A stretch of 46,455 bases of DNA from Paracoccaceae bacterium (lineage in GTDB: Bacteria; Pseudomonadota; Alphaproteobacteria; Rhodobacterales; Rhodobacteraceae). The stretch is from contig JAGQRV010000067.1 of the NCBI GenBank assembly GCA_020425125.1, forward strand, positions 20,134-66,588. Reading direction: 5' to 3'. Within the stretch, counting starts at the first letter, position 1. Each line of letters opens with the position of its first letter. Positions 17,387-24,836 of this stretch are shown here, one piece after another. The position numbers and the translations under genes are program-made. Under the pieces are notes generated by a model, which saw only the letters and a program-made list of their open reading frames with translations, was not told where the DNA came from and made no database searches.

Positions 17387-17624
17387 CGTGGATCGGATCA
17401 TCCGGTCGCGTGCGAGATTCCCGGTCTGGTCGAACGGGCGGCATGGTCCGAACAGGTCGCGTATCGATTTGCACGCGATGTCGCACACGCGGACCGCGTC
17501 GGGTTAGGCCTGCATCCCTGCGCCGATTTCGTCGCCGGCGGCGGGCGACACCGGGTTTGCGTCCCAAGTGAACCGGCCATTCTCGCCCCCGCCTTTACGC
17601 TCCAGGTCCGCAACGGAAAAGGAA

Positions 17625-17632
17625 TTTGCAAA
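17625..17632. promoter_or_regulatory. TTTGCAAA palindrome upstream of yjcH-actP
   Basis: An 8-base perfect palindrome. From memory, ScfR/RamB-type regulators of short-chain fatty acid metabolism in Rhodobacteraceae recognise TTTGCAAA elements, which would suit an acetate transporter. Only one copy is present and it is about 300 bases from yjcH, so the call is tentative. Confidence 0.35.
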
Positions 17633-17930
17633 GCTGCCCCAACCGCGACACGGGGCCGCTTGCTGCACGTCATTGTGAACAGCTACGCTTCATTCAGCGC
17701 GAGCGTCGGGTCCAGGCATTGTCCTGGGCTGGGAGGAGGACCAGGATGCCGAAAGCTGCCGAGTGCTGCCATGCGTGCCACCGTGCGCGCACAGTCCCCG
17801 GCATTGCTTTGGGCGGCGCGGCCTCATGATTTCTCCCAGTGGGTCGGCTTCCGGCGGTGTCTTCACCGTCGCAGCCACACCCCCGAGCCCGGACAGAAGC
17901 GCTTACTAGGGTGGAACCAGAGGAACTCAA

Positions 17931-18239
17931 ATGGAACTCAAGCTAGCGGAGCGGATCGAAGCAGATCCGAACTACGTGGCGCTGAAGGAACGGCGATCGC
18001 GCTTAGGCTGGACGCTGACAATCGCCATGCTCGTCGTCTATTACGGGTTTATCCTGCTTATCGCATTCCGTCCGGGCGTACTGGCGACCCGGATCGGCGA
18101 TGGCGTGATGACCTGGGGCATTCCGATCGGTTTTGGCGTGATCGTGTTCACGGTCCTGATCACGGCCTACTACGTGATGCGCGCCAACAGCGAATTCGAC
18201 GACCTCAACGAGAAGGTCAAGCGGGAGGCCCTGAAGTAA
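17931..18239 (+). CDS. yjcH: DUF485 membrane protein YjcH
   Basis: 102 residues: a charged N-terminus, two membrane helices (about 27-48 and 62-84) and a charged amphipathic tail. This is the DUF485 layout; such proteins accompany ActP-type acetate symporters in many proteobacteria and their role is unsettled, perhaps as an accessory or stability subunit. Its stop codon overlaps the actP start in a TAATG, so the two are translationally coupled. AGAGG a few bases before the ATG supports the start. Confidence 0.92.
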   Translation: MELKLAERIEADPNYVALKERRSRLGWTLTIAMLVVYYGFILLIAFRPGVLATRIGDGVMTWGIPIGFGVIVFTVLITAYYVMRANSEFDDLNEKVKREALK

Positions 18240-19972
18240 TGTCGTTCAAGCCACTTTCGGGCTTCGGCCGCGCCATCGGCGTGGCAGCCCTGACCGGCCT
18301 GCCGAGCCTCGCGCTCGCCGCCGGACCTGATCTCGGCCATGTCGAGAAGCAGGCCACCAACTACACCGCGATCGTCATGTTCGCGCTGTTCGTGATCATG
18401 ACCCTCTTCGTCACCAAGTGGGCTGCCGCAAAAACCAAGTCTGCGGCCGACTTCTACACGGCAGGCGGCGGCATCACCGGCTTCCAGAACGGTCTCGCGA
18501 TCGCCGGCGACTACATGTCCGCGGCCTCGTTCCTCGGGATTTCGGCGGCGGTCATGGCCTCCGGCTTCGACGGTCTGATCTACTCGATCGGCTTCCTCGT
18601 CGGCTGGCCGATCCTGACCTTCCTGATGGCGGAACGTCTCAGGAACCTGGGCAAGTTCACCTTCGCGGACGTGGCGGCCTTCCGCTTCGCCCAGACGCCG
18701 GTGCGGATGTTCGCGGCGGTCTCGACCCTCGTCGTCGTCTCGTTCTACCTGATCGCCCAGATGGTCGGTGCAGGTCAGCTCATCCAGCTCCTGTTCGGTC
18801 TCGACTACTGGATGGCGGTGGTGATCGTCGGTGGCCTGATGATGGTCTACGTGCTGTTCGGCGGCATGACGGCGACCACCTGGGTCCAGATCATCAAGGC
18901 GGGCCTGCTGCTTGGCGGTGCGACCTTCATGGCCTTCATGGTGATGCGCACCTACGGCTTCAGCCCGGAGAAGTTCTTCGCCGCGGCGGTCGACGTCAAG
19001 GCGCAGCTTGCCGCCAAGACGCCCGACACGACGCCCGAAGCCGCTGCCGCGGCCGGCCAGTCGATCATGGGACCGGGCAAGTTCATCAAGGATCCGATCT
19101 CGGCGATCTCGTTCGGTATGGCGCTGATGTTCGGCACCGCCGGCCTGCCGCACATCCTGATGCGCTTCTTCACCGTGCCGAGCGCCAAGGAAGCGCGGAA
19201 GTCGGTGATGTGGGCGACCACCTGGATCGGCTACTTCTACCTGCTGACCTTCATCATCGGCTTCGGTGCGATCACCTTCGTGCTGACCAACCCGGGCTTC
19301 CTCGACGCCAACGGTGATCTTATCGGCGGCAAGAACATGGCGGCCATCCATCTGGCCCATGCCGTCGGCGGGAACCTGTTCCTCGGCTTCATCTCGGCGG
19401 TCGCCTTCGCGACGATCCTCGCGGTGGTCGCGGGCCTGACCCTGGCCGGTGCCTCGGCGGTGTCGCATGACATCTATGCGACGATCATCAAGGGCGGAAA
19501 CGCCGATAGTGCCTCGGAACTGCGGATGTCGCGCTACACGGTGCTTGCGCTCGGTGTACTTGCGGTCCTGCTCGGCATCGTCTTCGAGAAGCAGAACATC
19601 GCCTTCATGGTCTCGCTCGCCTTCGCGGTCGCGGCTTCGGCGAACTTCCCGGTGCTGTTCCTGTCGGTGCTGTGGAAGGGCTGCACGACCTGGGGCGTGG
19701 TGATCGGCGGCTTCATCGGTCTGACCGTCTCGGTGGTGCTGACCATCCTGTCGCCCTCGGTCTGGGAAGCGACGCTCGGCCATCCGGTCGGATCGGCGCC
19801 GTTCCCCTACACCTCTCCGGCACTGTTCTCGATGACCGCAGGCTTTGTCGGCATCTGGCTCTTCTCGGTCCTAGACCGGAGCGCCCGCGGCAATGTCGAC
19901 CGCGCCGGGTTCGTGGCACAGCAGGTGCGCTCGGAAACCGGCATCGGCGCTGCCGAAGCCTCGGCGCACTGA
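18239..19972 (+). CDS. actP: Cation/acetate symporter ActP
   Basis: 577 residues of the sodium/solute symporter family. A signal-like hydrophobic N-terminus (Leu-Pro-Ser-Leu-Ala-Leu-Ala) precedes the first core helix. The following segments are characteristic of Act[21 protein letters not shown], [12 protein letters not shown], and [20 protein letters not shown]. The protein takes up acetate and other short monocarboxylates with a cation at the inner membrane. The loop around residues 255-280, with a Pro-Asp-Thr-Thr-Pro-Glu insertion, is longer than in the E. coli protein. I reject the long open frame back to 17351 because it covers the intergenic leader and overlaps yjcH. The sensor genes downstream suggest acetate-responsive control. 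Confidence 0.94.
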   Translation: MSFKPLSGFGRAIGVAALTGLPSLALAAGPDLGHVEKQATNYTAIVMFALFVIMTLFVTKWAAAKTKSAADFYTAGGGITGFQNGLAIAGDYMSAASFLGISAAVMASGFDGLIYSIGFLVGWPILTFLMAERLRNLGKFTFADVAAFRFAQTPVRMFAAVSTLVVVSFYLIAQMVGAGQLIQLLFGLDYWMAVVIVGGLMMVYVLFGGMTATTWVQIIKAGLLLGGATFMAFMVMRTYGFSPEKFFAAAVDVKAQLAAKTPDTTPEAAAAAGQSIMGPGKFIKDPISAISFGMALMFGTAGLPHILMRFFTVPSAKEARKSVMWATTWIGYFYLLTFIIGFGAITFVLTNPGFLDANGDLIGGKNMAAIHLAHAVGGNLFLGFISAVAFATILAVVAGLTLAGASAVSHDIYATIIKGGNADSASELRMSRYTVLALGVLAVLLGIVFEKQNIAFMVSLAFAVAASANFPVLFLSVLWKGCTTWGVVIGGFIGLTVSVVLTILSPSVWEATLGHPVGSAPFPYTSPALFSMTAGFVGIWLFSVLDRSARGNVDRAGFVAQQVRSETGIGAAEASAH

Positions 19973-19988
19973 GTTCGGGAGGGGCGCC

Positions 19989-21500
19989 ATGGCGACAACC
20001 GGTTCGAACTCGCCGGGTCCGGCCACGGGCGCCCCGACTGATCCACACGGCTCCCCCCCGACGGGGGGGGCCGTTTCCGTCCGGCGGGAGCGCCGGGAAT
20101 TCGTGTCGCTGATGACGACCCCCGTGCGCGATGCCCTGGTGCACAAGCCCCTGTTCGTCGATGGCGGGACCGACCTCGTCAGCCTCTGCGGCGAGCTGTC
20201 GAGGCGTGGCCTTGGCGAAGCGCTGGTCCGCGACGATGGCCGCATCGGCATCTTCACCACCACCGACCTGCGCGACGCGCTGTTACACGGCGTACCGCCC
20301 GAGGCTCTGGAGGTGCGCGAGATCGCGCATTTCGATCCCTTCACGGTGTCGGCCGACGACGAGCTTTTCGACGCCCTGATCCTGATGCTGCGGCATCGCA
20401 TCCACCGCGTCCTTGTCCGGGAGGGCGACGAAGTCGTCGGGCTTCTGCGGCAGCTCGACCTGATGGCCTTCGTGGCCAGCCATTCCCATCTGATTGCGCT
20501 CAAGGCGTCGCACGCCTCGGACATTGCCGAGCTGGGCGAGGCGGCGCGTCAGATCGACGGCCTGATCCGCGTCCTGCACGAGGACGGTGTCCGCATCGAG
20601 GTGATCGCCGGACTCGTCGGTGGTCTCAACCGCCAGGTCTTCCAGCGTCTTTGGGAACTTCTGGCGCCCGAGCCGTTGCGCGCCAACAGCTGCGTGATCG
20701 TCATGGGCAGCGAAGGCCGCAACGAGCAGATCATCAAGACCGACCAGGATAATGCGCTTCTTCTGCGTGACGGATTCGAATTCGACGGGCTCGAGAAGAT
20801 CACACAGGCCTTCACCGACGCGCTCCTCGATTTCGGTTATCCGCTCTGCCCGGGCGGCATCATGCTCAGCCGCCCGCTCTGGTGCCAGCCGGTGGCCCGA
20901 TTCCGTGAGACGATGCGCGACTGGATCCATGGCAGTGATCCGGAAGGTCCGATGAACCTCGCGATCTTTCTCGACGCTGGTGCCGTCACCGGCGACGCCA
21001 CGTTGCTGGCCGAAGCACGGGACCATGTCGATCGCTTGCTGACCGGAAGCGATGCCTATTTCGCGCGCTTTGCGGCGGCGGTGGAACAGTTCCGGTCCGA
21101 CGGCAGCTGGTGGCGCCGCCTGCCGGGAATGCGCGGACGCGAGGCGGCTGAGGTCGACCTGAAGAAGCTTGGCATCTTCCCTCTGGTCCACGGCGTTCGA
21201 TCGCTCGCGCTGCAATATGGGATCCGCGCAGTGGGAACCATGGACAGGCTGACGGCACTGACGGCGGCAAATCGGATCGAGACATCCCGGGCCAAGGATC
21301 TGAGCGAGGCGCTGCGCTTCCTGATGTCGCTCAAGCTTGACAACAACCTCAGACAGATGGAGGCCGGCCGGACGCCCGACAACGCCATCCGCCTTTCCGA
21401 GCTTGGCACGCTGGAGCGCCAGACCCTGAAGGACTCGCTGGCGATCGTGCGCGACTTCCAACAATGGATCTCGCACCACTATCGGCTGGACGTCCTGTGA
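19989..21500 (+). CDS. CBS-pair / DUF294 nucleotidyltransferase-like signalling protein
   Basis: 503 residues. Two CBS motifs occupy about 40-160, with Ile-Phe-Thr-Thr-Thr-Asp-Leu-Arg-Asp and LLRQLDLMAF marking the two halves. The DUF294 nucleotidyltransferase core follows at about 237-260, containing GSEGRNEQIIKTDQDNALL (the GlnD-like Gly-Ser and Asp-x-Asp residues are present), and then the DUF294 C-terminal helical domain. Relatives often carry a cyclic-nucleotide-binding domain in front; this one does not. CBS pairs usually bind adenosyl ligands, so the protein may sense energy state and modify a partner. GGGAGGGG just before the ATG at 19989 fixes the start. It lies 16 bases after actP and overlaps the next gene by four. 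Confidence 0.87.
   Translation: MATTGSNSPGPATGAPTDPHGSPPTGGAVSVRRERREFVSLMTTPVRDALVHKPLFVDGGTDLVSLCGELSRRGLGEALVRDDGRIGIFTTTDLRDALLHGVPPEALEVREIAHFDPFTVSADDELFDALILMLRHRIHRVLVREGDEVVGLLRQLDLMAFVASHSHLIALKASHASDIAELGEAARQIDGLIRVLHEDGVRIEVIAGLVGGLNRQVFQRLWELLAPEPLRANSCVIVMGSEGRNEQIIKTDQDNALLLRDGFEFDGLEKITQAFTDALLDFGYPLCPGGIMLSRPLWCQPVARFRETMRDWIHGSDPEGPMNLAIFLDAGAVTGDATLLAEARDHVDRLLTGSDAYFARFAAAVEQFRSDGSWWRRLPGMRGREAAEVDLKKLGIFPLVHGVRSLALQYGIRAVGTMDRLTALTAANRIETSRAKDLSEALRFLMSLKLDNNLRQMEAGRTPDNAIRLSELGTLERQTLKDSLAIVRDFQQWISHHYRLDVL
20048..20073 (+). other. C7/G8 hairpin inside the start of the CBS/DUF294 gene
   Basis: A run of seven C (20053-20059) pairs with a run of eight G (20063-20070) around a GAC loop, extended by CGGC/GCCG outside with one bulge, and followed by TTTCC. 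It covers codons 20-28. It looks like a terminator or attenuator between actP and the sensor genes, yet lies within the best-supported reading frame. The homopolymers are also prone to slippage and sequencing error. Confidence 0.55.
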
Positions 21501-21730
21501 GCAGCGGGCGCGAACCGCGGCCGCGGCTTCTGATTGCGCTTTGCGCCGCCGGGTTCGTGCTGTTCAACTTCCCGCTCGTGATCGTCTGGGACAAGGACGT
21601 CACGGTCTTCGGCCTGCCGATGCTTCCGGTTGCGCTGTTCGTGATCTGGGGCGGACTGATCCTGGCGCTCGCCGCGGCGATGGAGCGTCGCGCTCCCCCG
21701 CGCGATGAGGACGGGCGCGAGCGGCGATGA
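21497..21730 (+). CDS. Small membrane protein preceding the symporter-kinase
   Basis: 77 residues starting at the GTG that overlaps the upstream stop (GTGA). Two membrane helices (about 10-30 and 38-58) are separated by a short loop with Trp-Asp-Lys-Asp and Phe-Gly-Leu-Pro; the tail is Arg-rich and cytosolic. The layout resembles the small two-helix subunits found next to sodium/solute symporters (DUF3311-like or YjcH-like), but I cannot name the family. Its stop overlaps the start of the histidine kinase gene (ATGA). I infer an accessory subunit of the symporter-like sensor. Confidence 0.75.
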   Translation: MSSGREPRPRLLIALCAAGFVLFNFPLVIVWDKDVTVFGLPMLPVALFVIWGGLILALAAAMERRAPPRDEDGRERR

Positions 21731-24480
21731 TCGCCGCGCCCCTCGTCCTGGCGGCTTCGCTTGCCTATCTGCTGACGCTTTTTGCCATTGCCGCCTTCGC
21801 GGATCGGCGTGCGACACAGGGAAGGTCGGTGATCGACAATCCCTGGATCTACGCGCTCTCCTGGGCAGTCTATTGTACCGCCTGGACCTATTTCGGCAGC
21901 GTCGGCACAGCCGCCGTGTCGGGCGTCTGGTTCCTGCCGATCTATCTCGGTCCGCTCCTCGCGATGCTCGTCGCCTGGATCGTCGTGCGCAAGATGGTGC
22001 GGATCGCGCAAACCTATCGCATCACCTCGATCGCGGACTTCATCGCCAGCCGTTACGGCACCAGTCCGATGCTGGCGGCCGTGGTTACGCTGATCACGGT
22101 GATCGGCATGGTGCCCTACATCGCGCTTCAGCTGAAGGCGGTCTCGGGCGGCTTCCATCTGCTGACCGCCGGCCCGACGCCGCACGCGGAGGCCGCCATT
22201 GTCTGGTGGCGGGACGGGGCACTTCTGGTTGCGCTGGCGATGGCGGCCTTTACCATCGTCTTCGGCACCCGCCACCTCGATGTCTACGAGCGGCACGAGG
22301 GCCTTGTCGCCGCCATCGCCTTCGAATCCATGCTCAAGCTGGTGGCGTTCCTCGCCGTCGGCGCGTTCGTGACCTGGGGGCTGTTCGGCGGCATGGGCGA
22401 CATCTGGGCTCGGGCGCAAGCGCTGCCGGAGCTGGACGGCCTGCTGCGCCTGGGCGGGGCGGAAAAGGCCGGCGCACCGGACTATGCCCGATGGTTCGCA
22501 CTGATCACCCTGTCCATGCTGTCGGCGCTGGTGCTTCCACGGCAGTTCCAGATGATGGTGGTGGAATGCGTGGGCGAACGGCACATCCGCCGGGCGGCCT
22601 GGGTCTTTCCCGCCTACCTTCTGCTGATCAATGTCTTCGTGCTGCCGATCGCAATCGGCGGACAGGTGCTGTTCGGCCCCGGCAAGATGGATGCCGAAAC
22701 CTTCGTTCTGTCCCTGCCGCTGACGCAGGGCGCGCACTGGCTGGCGCTGCTGGCCTTCGTCGGCGGATTGTCCGCCGCCACCGGCATGCTGATCGTCGAG
22801 ACGATCGCGGTCTCGACCATGGTCTGCAACGATCTGGTCATGCCGTCGCTGCTGAGGCTGCCAGGGTTCGGGACGCGGCAGGACGGCGATCTGACCCGGC
22901 TTCTGCTCAATATCCGGCGTGCGGCGATCGTCGGCATCCTGATGCTCGGCTATCTCTATTTTCGCATCGCCGGCAACGCCTATGCGCTGGTCTCGATCGG
23001 GCTGATCAGCTTTGCCGCTGTGGCCCAGGTGGCGCCCGCGCTTCTGGGCGGGATGTATTGGCGGGGCGCGACCAAGGCTGGCGCCTTCGGCGGGCTGATC
23101 GGCGGATTCGCGGTCTGGTCGTATACTCTGATGCTGCCGTCGCTGGCGAAGTCCGGCTGGATCCCCGGCGGCTTCATGGATGACGGCCCGTTCGGCATCG
23201 GTCTTCTGGCGCCAGAGCATCTGTTCGGCCTTACCGGGCTCGACAATCTCACGCATTCGCTGTTCTGGAGCCTGCTGGTCAACGTCACGCTCTATGTCGG
23301 CCTCTCCTTCGCACGGAACCCGTCCGCCCGTGAGGCGAGCCAGGCGCTCCTGTTCGCCGACGTATTCACGCGCGCGAACTCGTCCGACCCGGCGCCAGTC
23401 TTCTGGCGGGGCGCCGCACGCCTGGAGGACCTGCGGTCGCTCGCAGGGCGCCTGCTCGGGGCGTCCCGCGCCGACACCTTGTTCCAGGATCTGGCACAGC
23501 AGCAGGGCGTGGCGCCGCCGGATCTGGTTCCCGACGCCCGTCTGGTGGACCGCGTCGAGCGGCAGCTTGCCGGTGCCGTCGGCGCGGCATCCGCGCGCGT
23601 CATGGTGTCGTCGGTCGCGCAGGAGGAACCGCTGACCGTCGACGGTGTCTTCGAGATCCTCGAGGAGGCGTCGCAACTGCGAGGATATGCCCGTGCGCTC
23701 GAGGAAAAATCGCTGTCGCTCGAACAGGCGACGTCGGAATTGCGCGCCGCCAACGAGCAGTTGAAAAGCCTCGACCATCTGAAGGACGATTTCATGTCCT
23801 CGGTCACCCACGAGCTGCGGACGCCGCTGACGTCGATCCGCGCGCTTTCCGAGCTGATGCTCGACACGCCCGACATGGAAACGGAGCAGCGCGAGGAATT
23901 CCTGCGCATCGTGGTCTCGGAAAGCGAGCGTCTGAGCCGCCTGGTCAACCAGGTCCTCGACATGGCCAAGATCGAATCCGGCAACGCGGAATGGCGCAAC
24001 AGCGATGTCGACATGGGCGCATTGGTGAGCAATGCGGTGCGAGCCACGTCGGAGCTGTTCCGCGGTCGCCATGCTGCCGTGGAATTGAGCGTACCGGACG
24101 GCGGCGTTCCGGTGATCCGCGCCGATCCCGACCGGCTGACCCAGGTCATGCTGAACCTGCTGTCGAACGCCGCGAAATTCGTGCCGGAAGAGCACGGCAG
24201 GGTCCTGGTCGCCCTCGACAGCGACGAGGACGGTCTGACGGTCGAGGTCCGGGACAACGGACCCGGCGTGCCCCTGAAGGATCAGGCGAGTGTCTTCGAG
24301 AAGTTCCGCCAGGGTGGCGACGCCCTGACCCGCCCGGCCGGGACCGGGCTGGGGCTTCCGATCAGCCGCCAGATCGTCAATCATTTCGGTGGGCGCATGT
24401 GGCTGGATTCGCAGCCGGGCCAGGGCGCGTGTTTCGCGTTCTGGTTGCCGCTCGGGGCTCGGGAGGAGGAAGAGCCATGA
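21727..24480 (+). CDS. Sodium/solute symporter-type sensor histidine kinase (CbrA/CrbS-like)
   Basis: 917 residues. Residues about 1-510 are a sodium/solute symporter domain of about 13 helices. A linker (about 540-680) with a coiled coil (LEEKSLSLEQATSELRAANE) leads to the kinase: H box His695 in SSVTHELRTPL, N box QVMLNLLSNAAKF, G1 Asp-Asn-Gly-Pro-Gly-Val and G2 GTGLGLPIS. All catalytic motifs are intact. Family members couple a transporter-like domain to phosphorelay; CrbS in Vibrio and Pseudomonas governs acetate use, CbrA carbon/nitrogen balance. Downstream of actP an acetate-related role is plausible. No PAS domain was found. The start and stop overlap both neighbours by four bases. Confidence 0.93.
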   Translation: MIAAPLVLAASLAYLLTLFAIAAFADRRATQGRSVIDNPWIYALSWAVYCTAWTYFGSVGTAAVSGVWFLPIYLGPLLAMLVAWIVVRKMVRIAQTYRITSIADFIASRYGTSPMLAAVVTLITVIGMVPYIALQLKAVSGGFHLLTAGPTPHAEAAIVWWRDGALLVALAMAAFTIVFGTRHLDVYERHEGLVAAIAFESMLKLVAFLAVGAFVTWGLFGGMGDIWARAQALPELDGLLRLGGAEKAGAPDYARWFALITLSMLSALVLPRQFQMMVVECVGERHIRRAAWVFPAYLLLINVFVLPIAIGGQVLFGPGKMDAETFVLSLPLTQGAHWLALLAFVGGLSAATGMLIVETIAVSTMVCNDLVMPSLLRLPGFGTRQDGDLTRLLLNIRRAAIVGILMLGYLYFRIAGNAYALVSIGLISFAAVAQVAPALLGGMYWRGATKAGAFGGLIGGFAVWSYTLMLPSLAKSGWIPGGFMDDGPFGIGLLAPEHLFGLTGLDNLTHSLFWSLLVNVTLYVGLSFARNPSAREASQALLFADVFTRANSSDPAPVFWRGAARLEDLRSLAGRLLGASRADTLFQDLAQQQGVAPPDLVPDARLVDRVERQLAGAVGAASARVMVSSVAQEEPLTVDGVFEILEEASQLRGYARALEEKSLSLEQATSELRAANEQLKSLDHLKDDFMSSVTHELRTPLTSIRALSELMLDTPDMETEQREEFLRIVVSESERLSRLVNQVLDMAKIESGNAEWRNSDVDMGALVSNAVRATSELFRGRHAAVELSVPDGGVPVIRADPDRLTQVMLNLLSNAAKFVPEEHGRVLVALDSDEDGLTVEVRDNGPGVPLKDQASVFEKFRQGGDALTRPAGTGLGLPISRQIVNHFGGRMWLDSQPGQGACFAFWLPLGAREEEEP

Positions 24481-24836
24481 AGGTGCTGATCGCGGATGAC
24501 GAGCCCAACATCGTCATCTCGCTGGAATTCATGATGAAACGCGAAGGCTATGAGGTAATCGTAGCGCGGGACGGGAAGCAGGCGCTCGATGCGATCCGGC
24601 GCGAGCGACCGGCGCTCGTGCTGCTGGACGCGATGATGCCGGAGATGACCGGATTCGATGTCTGCGCCGCGGTCCGGTCGGACGAAACGGTGCGCGACAC
24701 GCGAATCCTGATGCTGACCGCCAAGGGCCGCGAGACCGACCTGGCGCGCGGCGCCGGCGTCGGCGTCGACGCCTACATGACGAAGCCGTTCTCGACCCGC
24801 GATCTCGTCGCCAAGGTGAAGGAGCTTCTGGCGTGA
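24477..24836 (+). CDS. Single-domain response regulator
   Basis: 119 residues, one receiver domain and nothing else. The acidic pair is Asp7-Asp8, the phosphoacceptor Asp51 (in LVLLDAMMPEMTGFD), the switch residue Thr81 and the conserved Lys103 in Met-Thr-Lys-Pro-Phe. There is no DNA-binding or enzymatic output domain, unlike CrbR or CbrB, which are full transcription factors. It should accept phosphate from the adjacent kinase and act by protein contact. The exonuclease/pseudo-kinase encoded next, or the CBS/DUF294 protein, are the obvious candidates. ATGA overlap upstream and GTGA overlap downstream. Confidence 0.94.
   Translation: MKVLIADDEPNIVISLEFMMKREGYEVIVARDGKQALDAIRRERPALVLLDAMMPEMTGFDVCAAVRSDETVRDTRILMLTAKGRETDLARGAGVGVDAYMTKPFSTRDLVAKVKELLA

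Larger units (their letters stand above)
16891..17930. other. One-kilobase gene-poor leader upstream of yjcH-actP
   Basis: About 1,040 bases without a convincing gene. The open frames present have no ribosome sites, poor codon bias and unnatural composition. Features seen are an inverted repeat at 17053-17067, an AT-rich island around 17318-17346, a strong hairpin at 17358-17386 and a TTTGCAAA palindrome at 17625-17632. The region probably holds the regulated promoter of the acetate locus and possibly a small RNA. Confidence 0.6.

Noticed and set aside
17351-18238. Extension of actP upstream to an 873-residue frame
   Set aside because: It runs through the intergenic leader and over yjcH. ActP homology and a signal-like N-terminus begin at the ATG at 18239.
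21349-24384. 1011-residue open frame on the minus strand
   Set aside because: It is the antisense of the CBS/DUF294 and symporter-kinase genes. Long antisense frames are expected at this GC content, and its composition (His, Gln, Arg, Asp-rich) is typical of shadow.
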